A stretch of DNA of 64,000 bases. It comes from Chryseobacterium mulctrae (GTDB lineage: Bacteria > Bacteroidota > Bacteroidia > Flavobacteriales > Weeksellaceae). Shown here one piece after another: positions 17,853 to 26,336 of the stretch. Below the pieces are notes generated by a model. That model was not told the origin of the DNA. It did no database searches and saw only the letters and a list, made by a program, of their open reading frames with translations. The position numbers and the translations under genes are program-made. Position 1 is the first letter of the stretch. Every line of letters begins with the position of its first letter. The stretch covers positions 1,178,001 through 1,242,000 of the forward strand of contig NZ_VAJL01000001.1 in assembly GCF_006175945.1 (NCBI RefSeq), given 5' to 3'.

Positions 17853-17925
17853 GGTTTCTTAGCTCAGTTGGTAGAGCAATGGATTGAAAATCCATGTGTC
17901 CCTGGTTCGATTCCTGGAGAAACCA
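17853..17925 (+). tRNA. tRNA-Phe (GAA), copy 2
   Basis: The sequence is identical to copy 1 over all 73 bases, 188 bases downstream. It has its own promoter and terminator. The anticodon is GAA and the 3' CCA is not encoded. Confidence 0.97.
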
Positions 17926-17927
17926 CT

Positions 17928-17957
17928 TAAACCGCCTTTTTTAGGGCGGTTTTTTTG
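17928..17957 (+). terminator. Terminator of tRNA-Phe copy 2
   Basis: AAACCGCC and GGGCGGTTT pair around a short T-rich loop, then TTTTTTG follows. The stem repeats that of the copy 1 terminator. Confidence 0.85.
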
Positions 17958-18036
17958 TTTACTCTATTTTGGAAAGTTTCGTTATTCATATAAAATCAAA
18001 ATTAAGTATCTTCGCTTCTTTAAATTTATAATTAGA

Positions 18037-19215
18037 ATGAAAAATATTATCTCCGGATTATTTATTTTTATCAATATTTTTATTTTGGCTCAGGAAGAAG
18101 GAATTAAATTTGACCAGAGTAATTTCAAAGATCTTATTGCTAAAGCAAAAAAAGAGAAAAAGCTTGTTTTTATTGATGCTTATGCAGTTTGGTGTGGTCC
18201 GTGCAAAATGATGGACAAAAATGTTTTCACCCAAAAATCGGTAGGAGATTATTTCAATAAAAACTTTGTGAGCTCAAGAATCGACATGGAAAAAGGTGAA
18301 GGAAGAGAAATTGCCCAAAAATTTTCGGTGCGCTCCTATCCCACTTTTCTTTTTTTAAATGGTGACGGAGACTTGGTCTCTCAAAATTATGGCTATATGG
18401 AACCAAGCCTTTTTCTTTCTATGGCACAAGATGTAAATGCCGTAAATTCTAAAGAAGGTTCATCTAAAGAAAGATTTGCTAAAGGTGAAAAGAGCCCGGA
18501 ATTTCTAATTAATATAATAAAACTTCATTCAAATTCAGATTATGAGTTTGCCAGAAAAGCTTCTGAAAGATATTTTGAAAATAAGCCCAAAAATGAAGAG
18601 TTCACAAAAGATGATGCAGGATTTTTATTCTATTTCCTTAAATCTTCTGAAGACCCGAATTACAAAACTTTTGTTGCAAGAAAAACTGAAATTCTAAAGT
18701 TTTTACCTGAAGAAAATTATAATGAATTTAACAACCAACTTGTATTAGGAAAAGTGGTTGAAGAATCTATTGACGAGAAAAGTAAAAAAATCAACGATGC
18801 CTATTTTCTGAAAACTGCAGAACCTTTGGTTGGAAAAGAAGCAGCTTTGACAAAACTTAACCAGACTAAACTGGCTTACTACGAGCAAAATTCCAATTTC
18901 CCTGAGTATGAAAAAGTGGCTTTAGATTATTATAAAAATTCCGATACATTTGAACCGAATGAGCTTTTAAAAGCAGCATGGATATTTTCAGATCATGTAA
19001 AGACACCCTCTTCTTTAAAAAAAGCTGCAGAATGGACTGAAAAATCGGTTATGCGTGGCGAAACATCGGAGAACACTTATATTTTAGCTAAAATTTACTT
19101 TAGTTTAGGAAGTAAAGATTTAGCTAAAAACTTTGCCGAGCAATCTAAAAATATTGCCAGTCAATCTGGTAAAGACGCAAGTTTAGCACAAGCATTATTA
19201 AATCAAATTAAATAA
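18037..19215 (+). CDS. Exported thioredoxin-family protein
   Basis: The 392-residue protein has a signal peptide (MKNIISGLFIFINIFILAQ). A thioredoxin domain spans about residues 25-135 with the redox motif VWCGPC at 51-56 and the cis-proline segment VRSYPTFLFL. The long C-terminal part, 160-390, is helical with TPR-like spacing and is unlike plain thioredoxins. The in-frame region upstream of 18037 overlaps the second tRNA-Phe, so the ATG at 18037 before the signal peptide is the sensible start. It probably works on disulfides in the periplasm. Two envelope genes follow closely on the same strand. Confidence 0.88.
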   Translation: MKNIISGLFIFINIFILAQEEGIKFDQSNFKDLIAKAKKEKKLVFIDAYAVWCGPCKMMDKNVFTQKSVGDYFNKNFVSSRIDMEKGEGREIAQKFSVRSYPTFLFLNGDGDLVSQNYGYMEPSLFLSMAQDVNAVNSKEGSSKERFAKGEKSPEFLINIIKLHSNSDYEFARKASERYFENKPKNEEFTKDDAGFLFYFLKSSEDPNYKTFVARKTEILKFLPEENYNEFNNQLVLGKVVEESIDEKSKKINDAYFLKTAEPLVGKEAALTKLNQTKLAYYEQNSNFPEYEKVALDYYKNSDTFEPNELLKAAWIFSDHVKTPSSLKKAAEWTEKSVMRGETSENTYILAKIYFSLGSKDLAKNFAEQSKNIASQSGKDASLAQALLNQIK

Positions 19216-19225
19216 AATATACATT

Positions 19226-19876
19226 TTGAAGTATAAAATTTTTATGGCTGCATTAAGTTTATTTTCAGTAATAAATATTAATGCACAGGAAAATCAAACA
19301 GAAGAAATAAAATCTGAATCTGAGAAAAAAGTGTACCTAAAAGGAAATGCTTTATTTGTTCCTATCGGAATTATTAACTTAGGTTTAGAGCATCAAATAA
19401 ATAAAAAAATAACAGTACAAGGAGATGTTTTTATTTCTCCCTGGAAGTCATTTTCTGGTCATGAGCTACAATATTATTCTGCATCGATAGAAGGAAGATA
19501 CTATTTCAAAGAAGCATTTGACGGATGGTATTTAGGTGCAAACATTGGGGTATCCTCTTTTGTTTTACAGAAATGGAATTACTGGAATGATGATCCATAC
19601 CCAAGTAAAAATGAAGAAAATGTAACTTTCACAAAATCAAACCTATATCAAAAGGGATATTCTTTTTTAGCAGGAATTACAACTGGTTATCAGTTTAGGT
19701 TATCTGATAATTGGAGGATGGATTTATATGGTACAATAGGAACTTCACAGGATTTTTACAAAGGATATGACAGAGTATCCGGAAAAAGATATGATGAAAA
19801 ACCCGATGGCTACAACAGAAGCGGCGAAATAATTCCTTACAGAGGAGGAGTAATGATTTCTTACAGATTAAAATAA
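19226..19876 (+). CDS. DUF3575-type outer membrane beta-barrel protein
   Basis: This 216-residue protein has a signal peptide ending INA-Q and then alternating beta-strand sequence with LGLEHQINKKITVQGD, SIEGRYYF, YLGANIGVS and a last strand GGVMISYRLK. This fits small outer membrane barrels of the DUF3575 type. The start is TTG at 19226, because it gives a normal KYK signal-peptide start; an in-frame ATG at 19244 would remove that basic end. It begins 10 bases after the thioredoxin-family gene. Function is unknown. Confidence 0.75.
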   Translation: MKYKIFMAALSLFSVININAQENQTEEIKSESEKKVYLKGNALFVPIGIINLGLEHQINKKITVQGDVFISPWKSFSGHELQYYSASIEGRYYFKEAFDGWYLGANIGVSSFVLQKWNYWNDDPYPSKNEENVTFTKSNLYQKGYSFLAGITTGYQFRLSDNWRMDLYGTIGTSQDFYKGYDRVSGKRYDEKPDGYNRSGEIIPYRGGVMISYRLK

Positions 19877-19877
19877 A

Positions 19878-20084
19878 ATGAAACTACTAGGAAGAAACCA
19901 TATCATTATATCGGTTATTACATTTGCGATATTATTCCTGATGAATTATCTGGGAAATCATGAAGCTGATAAGCTTGAACGTGCTTTGATGACAGCGTTT
20001 GCAGGCGTTATCGGTTTATCCATCGGACTTTTTATTCTGAATAAAGGAAAGGATGATAAAAATCCGCCACAGAATTTTGATTGA
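19878..20084 (+). CDS. Small two-span membrane protein
   Basis: The 68-residue protein has two hydrophobic segments (about residues 8-26 and 40-55) joined by a charged turn HEADKLERAL, and a hydrophilic tail rich in Lys and Asp. It starts one base after the stop of the preceding barrel gene, so it is likely translated from the same mRNA. I do not recognise a family. Confidence 0.65.
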   Translation: MKLLGRNHIIISVITFAILFLMNYLGNHEADKLERALMTAFAGVIGLSIGLFILNKGKDDKNPPQNFD

Positions 20085-20189
20085 AAAATAATGAATGGTC
20101 AAAGGTCAATCCGCTACTCTTGTGAATTTTAAAATGTATTTAAGATTGATTAGCTAAGCTAAATTCACAATTATAAATAAAGAATACAA

Positions 20190-20225
20190 AAAAAGTCAAC
20201 TGTAAAATTTACAGTTGACTTTTTT
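20190..20225. terminator. Bidirectional hairpin terminator
   Basis: A near-perfect 12-base stem, GTCAACTGTAAA/TTTACAGTTGAC, is flanked by A's on the left and T's on the right. It lies between the small membrane protein and the convergent namZ gene and can end both transcripts. Confidence 0.85.
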
Positions 20226-21483
20226 AATCTTGATAAACAATATATTTCTTTCTTATTTTTTCAAATTTCTCTAAATCTGATTTCCAGAAAGATTTAATTT
20301 CTCTTTCAGATTTGCCCGAAACAATTTGTTTCCTCAGCTCATCGCTTCCTGCTAAAGTATCAAAGAAAAGATTTTTAAGGAAGAAATCCTGTTGAGGATT
20401 TTTATAATTTTTATACGCTTTAATTAACCATTCTAGATTAATTTCTCGCAAGTCTTTAGAATATTCAGAAAGGTTTTCACCATAACACAATTTACCATTC
20501 AGGAAAGGATCTTTTGCTCCGAAATTGGGTTTTGGCGTAAATTGGTAAGGCAAATCTTTTGTCCATGGTGAACCATACACCTGAAACGGAAGATCAGTTC
20601 CTCGTCCTACAGAAACCTGTGTTCCTTCAAAAAAACATAAGCTTGGGTATAGGTTGATCGATTGATCATTCGGAAGATTGGGCGAAGGTTTATCTAAAAT
20701 TGCATAACGCTTTTTCTTATGGTAATTCTTCATTTCTACCAAAGTATATTTTGCCTGAACCCCGTTTTTTAGCCATTTTTCACCGTTTACCATTTTTCCG
20801 TATTCACCGATGGTTAAACCGTACACAACAGGAACTTCGTGCATCCCGACAAAGCTTTCCCATTTTTTCTTTAAAACTGGTCCGTCAATATATCCATCAT
20901 GCGGATTTGGTCGATCCAGAACCATGATTTCCACATTATTTTCGGCTGCGGCTTCCATCAAATACGTCAAAGTTGAGATGTACGTATAAAATCTCACCCC
21001 GACATCCTGAATGTCGAAAACAACAATATCAATTCCTTTTAATTGTTCCGGTTTTGGTTTTTTATTATTTCCGTAAAGAGATACAATAGGAATTCCGGTC
21101 TTTACATCTAATCCGTTTTTTACTTTTTCTCCTGCATCAGCATCGCCTCTGAAACCATGTTCGGGGGCAAAAATAGATTTGACATTGATTTTATTTTCAA
21201 CTAAAAAATCTACGATACTTAAAGTATCTATCTTCATTGCTTTTGCACAACCTGTCGAAGGATCTTTTGCTGCATTATAATATTTCACTCTTGTTACAAG
21301 CCCAGTCTGGTTGGTTACTACCGCAACTTTTTTATTTTTTAGAAGTCCAAGATATTTTTCCGGTTGGTCTGCACCGGTTTTAAAATCCTCTTTATTTGAT
21401 GTCTGAGAATAATATTGACTGAATACTCCTAAAAAAATTAGGCAAATAAGAACTAATGTTTTAATTTTGAAATTTAAATTCAT
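20224..21483 (-). CDS. namZ: NamZ-type (DUF1343) exo-muramidase, exported
   Basis: The 419-residue protein has a signal peptide near residues 1-25. The DUF1343 domain is recognisable from KKVAVVTNQTGL, FAPEHGFRGDADAGEKV, VFDIQDVGVRFYTY and VLDRPNPHDG. The family founder NamZ of Bacillus removes terminal N-acetylmuramic acid from muropeptides, and relatives occur in MurNAc-using Bacteroidota such as Tannerella. The role here, peptidoglycan recycling in the periplasm, is by family. The ATG at 21483 was chosen because it precedes the signal peptide. The start codon lies 4 bases from that of the divergent permease gene. Confidence 0.87.
   Translation of the reverse strand: MNLNFKIKTLVLICLIFLGVFSQYYSQTSNKEDFKTGADQPEKYLGLLKNKKVAVVTNQTGLVTRVKYYNAAKDPSTGCAKAMKIDTLSIVDFLVENKINVKSIFAPEHGFRGDADAGEKVKNGLDVKTGIPIVSLYGNNKKPKPEQLKGIDIVVFDIQDVGVRFYTYISTLTYLMEAAAENNVEIMVLDRPNPHDGYIDGPVLKKKWESFVGMHEVPVVYGLTIGEYGKMVNGEKWLKNGVQAKYTLVEMKNYHKKKRYAILDKPSPNLPNDQSINLYPSLCFFEGTQVSVGRGTDLPFQVYGSPWTKDLPYQFTPKPNFGAKDPFLNGKLCYGENLSEYSKDLREINLEWLIKAYKNYKNPQQDFFLKNLFFDTLAGSDELRKQIVSGKSEREIKSFWKSDLEKFEKIRKKYIVYQD
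21462..21469 (+). promoter_or_regulatory. Candidate -7 element for the permease gene, inside namZ
   Basis: TAATTTTG on the plus strand lies within the first codons of namZ. Transcription would begin near 21475, which supports a permease start at 21488 and not at 21467. Confidence 0.4.
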
Positions 21484-21487
21484 AAGC

Positions 21488-22717
21488 TTGAAATTTCCAT
21501 TATATTTCTCCCGAAAAATAGCGTTTTCCAAAGATAACAAAAATAACCTTTCTCGGGTTATCATCTTCATCGGCAGACTGTCTGTAGCTTTGGGAATCAT
21601 CGTTTCGCTCATCACTGTTTCTACAGGATTGGGTTCAAAAAAAGCGATTAAAGAGAGACTGGGAGATTTCAGCGGGCATATTACGGTACGATCTACCAAA
21701 TCAAATTCGTCTTACAATACTTCAGTTTTAGATAACCAAGGATTAGATATTAAAAGTATTAAGGCATTTCCCGATGTTGCAACAGTTCAGGGATATGTAA
21801 TGGTAACCGGAATTATGCGTAATGAACATAGTTTTGCAGGAATTATTTTCAAAGGTGTCGGTAAAGATTTTGACAGTTTACGATTTAAAAAATTCCTGAC
21901 TGCCGGAAAAACTCCTTTTCTGAATGGCGAAGGTTATAATAACGGCGTTGTTATTTCAGAAAAAATTGCCAATGATCTTCATCTGAAAGTGAATGACAGC
22001 ATCGTTACTGTTTTTTCAAAAGCCGACCAGAAGCCTATTTACAGAAACTTTGAAGTCGTGGGAATCTACAAAACCGACATCAAAATGATTGACGATCAGT
22101 TTGTAGTGGGTGATATCAATCACGTAAGAAGAATTCTTGATATGAAGCCTGATGAAATCGGAGGATTGGATGTGTTTTTTAAAAACATCAATAATATCGA
22201 TAAAGATTTTCCACAGGTTGAAAAATTTATCGGATATAAAAATTACGCAGAAAAAGCTACCGATAAATATCCACAAATCAATGATTGGATAGGGCTTTTC
22301 GACACCAATATCGGGATTATTATTTCAATTATGCTTTTGGTAGTAATCATCAATATCATTATGGTTTTGCTGATTTTGATTATCGAAAGAACCAACTCGA
22401 TTGGTTTGCTAAAAACTTTAGGTGCAACCAACGGACAGATTCGTGCGACTTTCATCAATTACACCCTAATTATCATGGTTCCCGGACTTTTATGTGGAAA
22501 CCTGATTGGTCTTGGACTTTTAATTACCCAAAAATACACTGGAATTATTAAATTAAATCCTGCCAATTACTACGTAAGTGTAGTTCCTGTAGACCTTAAT
22601 CCGTGGATCATTATTTCTATTTCTGTAGGGATTTTAATTATTTCCGGAATGGCTTTGGTGATTCCAAGTTATCTGATCAGTAAAATTTCTCCTGTAAAAG
22701 CAATCAAGTATAATTAG
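21488..22717 (+). CDS. LolC/LolE-like ABC transporter permease
   Basis: The protein of about 409 residues has one N-terminal transmembrane segment, a long periplasmic domain (MacB-like, about 55-260), then three membrane spans with the FtsX motif ERTNSIGLLKTLGATNGQIR. The last span ends with SKISPVKAIKYN, as in lipoprotein-releasing LolCE subunits. It should work with an ATPase encoded elsewhere to send lipoproteins toward the outer membrane or to drive another mechanotransmission task. Both possible starts are TTG (21467 or 21488). I chose 21488, which gives MKFPLYFSRKIAF and lies after a -7 element. Confidence 0.82.
   Translation: MKFPLYFSRKIAFSKDNKNNLSRVIIFIGRLSVALGIIVSLITVSTGLGSKKAIKERLGDFSGHITVRSTKSNSSYNTSVLDNQGLDIKSIKAFPDVATVQGYVMVTGIMRNEHSFAGIIFKGVGKDFDSLRFKKFLTAGKTPFLNGEGYNNGVVISEKIANDLHLKVNDSIVTVFSKADQKPIYRNFEVVGIYKTDIKMIDDQFVVGDINHVRRILDMKPDEIGGLDVFFKNINNIDKDFPQVEKFIGYKNYAEKATDKYPQINDWIGLFDTNIGIIISIMLLVVIINIIMVLLILIIERTNSIGLLKTLGATNGQIRATFINYTLIIMVPGLLCGNLIGLGLLITQKYTGIIKLNPANYYVSVVPVDLNPWIIISISVGILIISGMALVIPSYLISKISPVKAIKYN
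21529..21536 (-). promoter_or_regulatory. Candidate -7 element for namZ, inside the permease gene
   Basis: On the minus strand the bases read TATCTTTG, a full match to TAnnTTTG, about 46 bases upstream of the namZ ATG and within the first codons of the divergent gene. Confidence 0.45.
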
Positions 22718-22730
22718 TGAATTGTCAATT

Positions 22731-23008
22731 TAGCTTCGCTAGTGAATTATTAATTATAAATCTTGCTTTGCATAAAGTTTTTCATTTCTTAGAAATCTAA
22801 GCAAGTATTTTGTAATTCGACTGTTGAGATTCTTGCAGAATGACAAAGTGAGTGAATATTTTATTGTTAAATACTTTTGAGATTGCTTCGTCACTACGCT
22901 TCTCGCAATGACCAATAATTCTGATGGCTACAAATATCTTAGCCTCGATTGCAGTGGAAATCCTTTTTTGAAAAAAAAGATTGCAACGGAAAGTGGGAGA
23001 CAGCTCCT
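22731..23008. repeat. Cluster of dispersed palindromic elements in a 490-base gene-free spacer
   Basis: Between the permease and the CBS-like gene no plausible CDS is seen. The spacer holds TTTAGCTTCGCTAGTG at 22731-22745, GAGATTCTTGCAGAATGACA at 22826-22845, GAGATTGCTTCG followed later by CTCGCAATGACC at 22879-22912, and a structured segment at 22942-23008. In that segment GATTGCAGTGGAAATCC is echoed by GATTGCAACGGAAAGTGGG. Such pieces look like debris of REP-type elements. Confidence 0.6.
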
Positions 23009-23094
23009 AATTAAGTTCGTGTGTCAGAGCGCTGGAGAGTTTCGTCGAAATATTATTAATTCTTCATTTTTAATTATTAATTATCTGAAAACTG

Positions 23095-23102
23095 TATCTT
23101 TG
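23095..23102 (+). promoter_or_regulatory. Candidate -7 promoter element for the CBS-like gene
   Basis: TATCTTTG followed by CC is a full match to TAnnTTTG. The ATG is 108 bases further on, so the mRNA leader would be about 100 bases; no known riboswitch was recognised in it. Confidence 0.45.
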
Positions 23103-23210
23103 CCACGCAGAAAAAACATTTATGAAATCGCTGTGTAGGCTCTCAAATCACAGAAGCTCACGAAAATAAGCGATAACATATGATCTTTAAAAAGACAATA
23201 AAAGCTACAT

Positions 23211-24194
23211 ATGAAATACGCAGAAAATATACTCGAAACCATTGGAAATACCCCTCTTGTAAAGCTTAATAAAGTTTTGGGTGAAGATTTCCCTGCATTG
23301 GTTTTGGCAAAAGTAGAAACTTTCAACCCCGGAAATTCGGTAAAAGACAGAATGGCTCTGAAAATGATCGAAGACGCCGAAAAAGACGGAAGACTAAAAC
23401 CAGGAGGGACCATTATTGAAGGGACTTCAGGAAACACAGGAATGGGATTGGCTTTGGCAGCCATCATCAAAGGGTACAAATGTATTTTTGTGACCAACGC
23501 AAAACAGTCAAAAGAAAAATGTGATATTCTTCGTGCTGTTGGAGCTGAAGTGATCGTTTGTCCCACAGACGTAAAACCTACAGATCCGCGTTCTTATTAT
23601 TCAGTTTCAAAGAGATTGGCAAAAGAAACTGAAAACGGATGGTACGTTAACCAATATGATAATTTATCAAACAGAGCTGCTCACTACGAGTCTACCGCTC
23701 CTGAAATCTGGGAACAAACGGAAGGAAAACTGACTCATTTTGTAGTTGGAGCCGGAACGGGCGGCACCATTACAGGTTGTGGAACTTTCTTTAAGGAGAA
23801 AAATTCTGACATCAAAGTAATCGGTATTGATACATATGGTTCTATCTTAAAAGAGATTCACGAAACGGGAGAAATCAATCTAGGAAACGCTTACAGCTAC
23901 ATTACAGAAGGTATTGGTGAAGATATTCTTCCTGAAAACTACGATATGTCTGTAATCGATCATTTCGAAAAAGTGACCGATAAAGACGGTGCTATTTACG
24001 CAAGAAAACTGGCTAAAGAAGAAGGTATTTTCTGTGGATATTCTGCAGGAAGTGCAATGGCAGCTTTGGTTCAGATGAAAGATCAGTTTACAAAAGATGA
24101 TATCGTTGTGGTACTTCTTCACGATCACGGTTCAAGATACGTTGGGAAGATTTACAACGACGAATGGATGAAGGAAATGGGTTGGTTAGACTAA
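23211..24194 (+). CDS. PLP-dependent cysteine synthase / cystathionine beta-synthase-like enzyme
   Basis: This 327-residue fold-type II PLP enzyme carries the cofactor lysine in NPGNSVKDR (K45). The substrate loop is EGTSGNTGMGLA (about 70-81) and the phosphate-binding glycine loop is VGAGTGGTITG (about 178-188). The segments QSKEKCDILRAVGAEV and YDNLSNRAAHYESTAPEIW resemble cystathionine beta-synthases more than CysK. No regulatory CBS domains are attached. It may make cysteine from O-acetylserine with sulfide, or cystathionine from serine and homocysteine; the sequence alone does not settle this. A hairpin terminator follows. Confidence 0.85.
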   Translation: MKYAENILETIGNTPLVKLNKVLGEDFPALVLAKVETFNPGNSVKDRMALKMIEDAEKDGRLKPGGTIIEGTSGNTGMGLALAAIIKGYKCIFVTNAKQSKEKCDILRAVGAEVIVCPTDVKPTDPRSYYSVSKRLAKETENGWYVNQYDNLSNRAAHYESTAPEIWEQTEGKLTHFVVGAGTGGTITGCGTFFKEKNSDIKVIGIDTYGSILKEIHETGEINLGNAYSYITEGIGEDILPENYDMSVIDHFEKVTDKDGAIYARKLAKEEGIFCGYSAGSAMAALVQMKDQFTKDDIVVVLLHDHGSRYVGKIYNDEWMKEMGWLD

Positions 24195-24214
24195 TCGACT
24201 TTTCATTATAAAAC

Positions 24215-24243
24215 AAAACTCAGAGTGTTTGCTCTGAGTTTTT
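24215..24243 (+). terminator. Hairpin terminator of the CBS-like gene
   Basis: AACTCAGAG and CTCTGAGTT pair around TGTTTG, followed by TTTT. It lies about 20 bases past the stop. Confidence 0.85.
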
Positions 24244-24272
24244 TATTTATTTAAATGTTTAGCATCCTATGT

Positions 24273-24297
24273 TTTGCCACGAATGCACAAATTTTAT
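24273..24297. repeat. Interspersed repeat, GCCACGAATGCACGAAT family
   Basis: TTTGCCACGAATGCACAAAT, with a following TTTAT, is nearly the same as 61420-61444 and the reverse of 10109-10130. Confidence 0.65.
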
Positions 24298-24369
24298 TTC
24301 TGAACAAGATTCTGATGATTTACTTAAAAGCATTAAATTTATTGAGGAAGCAAATAATTTTTCTAAGTT

Positions 24370-24906
24370 CTACTTCAAAACATTAGTCTGCACTGCTTGT
24401 TTCAGCAATTCAAAATCTGCTTCCTGCATTGATTTTTTGGGAAACATATAATTGAATTTTCCTTCTAAACCTATAAATTTATCGCTAATTTCGGCAGCCG
24501 TAAATTCTGTCCAAAGGCTGGTTTCTTTATTGTCGTTAAGGTTTACTTTAAAAACTTTAGCATTAAACTGAATTTGATAAATTTCTGTGTTTTCAAGAGT
24601 TTTAAGGTATTTTACCACTTTTTTTTTCCATTTTGAAACCTTATTGATCGCTAGAGATAAATAGACCGCACAAAGCAGGAAAAGAAAACTCACAAAGTAT
24701 AAAATCCCGAATTTTTCTTTACTTAAATCATCTTTAAAGTAAAATAAAACCAACAAAATAACGGCAACTACGATTGTGGTGATCAGTTTACCTTTTACGG
24801 TAGGTGAGAAAAAAAGACTTCCCTGATCTCCATGAAGGTAAATCTCTTCGAAATCTTTTTTGTTGATCTGTAAATTAATGATTTTATCGTCATTGAGTCT
24901 TGCCAT
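24370..24906 (-). CDS. Hypothetical membrane protein, YcxB-like layout
   Basis: The 178-residue protein has a short cytoplasmic start, two adjacent membrane spans (about 40-60 and 68-88) and a soluble C-terminal domain. The end of that domain, MFPKKSMQEADFELLKQAV, resembles the C-terminal segment of YcxB-type proteins. The resemblance is weak. It is separated by 31 bases from the downstream end of the cbpM gene on the same strand, so it may be the last gene of the cbpA-cbpM operon. Confidence 0.6.
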   Translation of the reverse strand: MARLNDDKIINLQINKKDFEEIYLHGDQGSLFFSPTVKGKLITTIVVAVILLVLFYFKDDLSKEKFGILYFVSFLFLLCAVYLSLAINKVSKWKKKVVKYLKTLENTEIYQIQFNAKVFKVNLNDNKETSLWTEFTAAEISDKFIGLEGKFNYMFPKKSMQEADFELLKQAVQTNVLK

Positions 24907-24937
24907 AGAATGAGTTTTTATAGTTTACAAAACTAAA

Positions 24938-25240
24938 TTAAATATCTTCATATTTCTCATTTATCGCCGAAAGTTTTTGCATTAATTCACGGTTTATCTG
25001 ATTTAAATTTTTCATTTTCTGCAGCATACTGTTGATAACTTCCAAACCGGGAAGATTAATTTCTAAGTCATAATGCCAATTGGCAAATCTCTCAAATGTA
25101 GGAAGATCTTCGTACATCAGATACCGAATTTCATTATCTGTTTCTATATTCAACAAGCCGGAATCTACCAATTCATCAAAAAAAGTAATTTCAATATTAT
25201 AAATCTGTACGAGCTCTTCGCGTGATATTCTTTCACTCAT
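24938..25240 (-). CDS. cbpM: Chaperone modulator CbpM
   Basis: The 100-residue protein has an N-terminal MerR-like helical part (SREELVQIYNIEITFFDELV) followed by YLMYEDLPTFERFANWHYDLEINLPGLEVI and a C-terminal coiled segment, as in CbpM. In E. coli CbpM binds the J-domain of CbpA and blocks its co-chaperone activity. The gene begins 3 bases after the stop of cbpA, the usual arrangement, which supports the name strongly. Confidence 0.85.
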   Translation of the reverse strand: MSERISREELVQIYNIEITFFDELVDSGLLNIETDNEIRYLMYEDLPTFERFANWHYDLEINLPGLEVINSMLQKMKNLNQINRELMQKLSAINEKYEDI

Positions 25241-25243
25241 AGC

Positions 25244-26158
25244 TTAGGAATTTTTAAGTTGTTCAAAAAGTTCTTTCTGCTTGTCTGTAAGATCGGTCGG
25301 TAATTTTACATCATAGGTTGCAAACAGATCACCGAACTGTCCTTCTTTTTTATAGACCGGAAAGCCTTTTCCTTTTAGTCTTACCATTGTTCCGTTTTGA
25401 GTTCCGGATTTTACTTTAAGATTAACACTTCCGTCCAAAGTGTTTACAGTAACTTCACCACCTAAAACAGCGGTGTAAAGATCAATCGTCACTTTAGTTT
25501 TCAAATCATCTCCTACTCTTTCAAAATTAGGATCCGGATTAATATTAAAAGTAATGTACAAATCTCCACTTGGTCCGCCATTAACACCCGGATTTCCGTG
25601 ACCTTTTAATTTTATTTGCTGTCCGTCATACACTCCTGCAGGAATCGTAATTCTTACTTTTTTACCATTAATATCAAAAGTTTGCTGATGAGTTGTTGCG
25701 GCATCTTTTAGGTTTAAATTTAATTCAGCCTGAACATCCTGACCTTTAAACTTTCCGGAAGCACTTCCACGCGAACTTCTTCCGAAATCTCCTCCTGCTC
25801 CGCCAAACATACTTTGGAAAAAATCTGAAAAATCTTCACCTTCCCCAAAATCAGCACCAGAAAATCCGCCGCCGTAATTTCCGCCTTGATATTGCTGTCT
25901 TTGCTGTTGCTGTGCTTTTTCGTATTCTTCACCATGCTTCCAGTTTTCACCGTATTTATCGTATTTGGCACGATTCTCAGGATTACTGAGTACTTCATTA
26001 GCTTCATTCAGCTCTTTAAACTGTTTTTCTGCTTCTTTGTCGTTCGGATTAAGGTCTGGATGCAGTTTTCTTGCCTGCTTTCGGTACGCTTTTTTAATAT
26101 CGTCCTGCGTTGCGCTTTTGTCTACGCCTAAAATTTTATAATAATCTATATAAGCCAT
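25244..26158 (-). CDS. cbpA: CbpA-type DnaJ co-chaperone
   Basis: The 304-residue Hsp40 protein stimulates DnaK ATP hydrolysis and delivers unfolded clients. The J-domain occupies about 1-70 with HPD at 33-35. A Gln- and Gly/Phe-rich linker (80-130) follows, then two C-terminal client-binding beta domains ([16 protein letters not shown] near 175-190 and [17 protein letters not shown] near 227-243). The cysteine-rich zinc region of true DnaJ is missing, so this is a class B protein. cbpM is directly downstream. A -7 element lies about 18 bases upstream of the ATG. Confidence 0.92.
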   Translation of the reverse strand: MAYIDYYKILGVDKSATQDDIKKAYRKQARKLHPDLNPNDKEAEKQFKELNEANEVLSNPENRAKYDKYGENWKHGEEYEKAQQQQRQQYQGGNYGGGFSGADFGEGEDFSDFFQSMFGGAGGDFGRSSRGSASGKFKGQDVQAELNLNLKDAATTHQQTFDINGKKVRITIPAGVYDGQQIKLKGHGNPGVNGGPSGDLYITFNINPDPNFERVGDDLKTKVTIDLYTAVLGGEVTVNTLDGSVNLKVKSGTQNGTMVRLKGKGFPVYKKEGQFGDLFATYDVKLPTDLTDKQKELFEQLKNS

Positions 26159-26175
26159 AGAAACGAATGTTTACT

Positions 26176-26183
26176 CAAATTTA
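26176..26183 (-). promoter_or_regulatory. Candidate -7 promoter element for cbpA
   Basis: The minus strand reads TAAATTTG followed by AG, the same string found before thyA. It would give a short leader. Confidence 0.4.
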
Positions 26184-26230
26184 GAAAAATTAAGGCGAAA
26201 ATACCTCTTAGAAATTGTTAAAAATAAATC

Positions 26231-26238
26231 TATCTTTG
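26231..26238 (+). promoter_or_regulatory. Candidate -7 promoter element for the symporter
   Basis: TATCTTTG is a full match to TAnnTTTG, about 98 bases before the ATG at 26337. Confidence 0.4.
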
Positions 26239-26336
26239 ATAAAAATCAGCCATAAAATCGTAATTACTTATTTGAATCTCAAATAGCAATTAAATTAGAC
26301 GATTACATATTGCTTAAAAACAATAAACATCCACCT

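Noticed and set aside
17884..18036. Extended N-terminus of the thioredoxin-family protein
   Set aside because: The upstream in-frame part overlaps the second tRNA-Phe gene and its terminator, and the signal peptide begins only at 18037.
21467..21487. Permease start at TTG 21467
   Set aside because: It lies within the -7 element TAATTTTG (21462-21469) and overlaps the namZ start; TTG at 21488 is preferred but not proven.
23103..23210. Riboswitch in the leader of the CBS-like gene
   Set aside because: The leader is about 100 bases, but I found no SAM-I, SAM-II or cobalamin core that I could defend.
24269..24451. A 60-residue plus-strand frame beginning MFCHECTNF
   Set aside because: Its start is made of the GCCACGAATGCAC repeat and its end overlaps the minus-strand membrane protein gene; there is no family resemblance.
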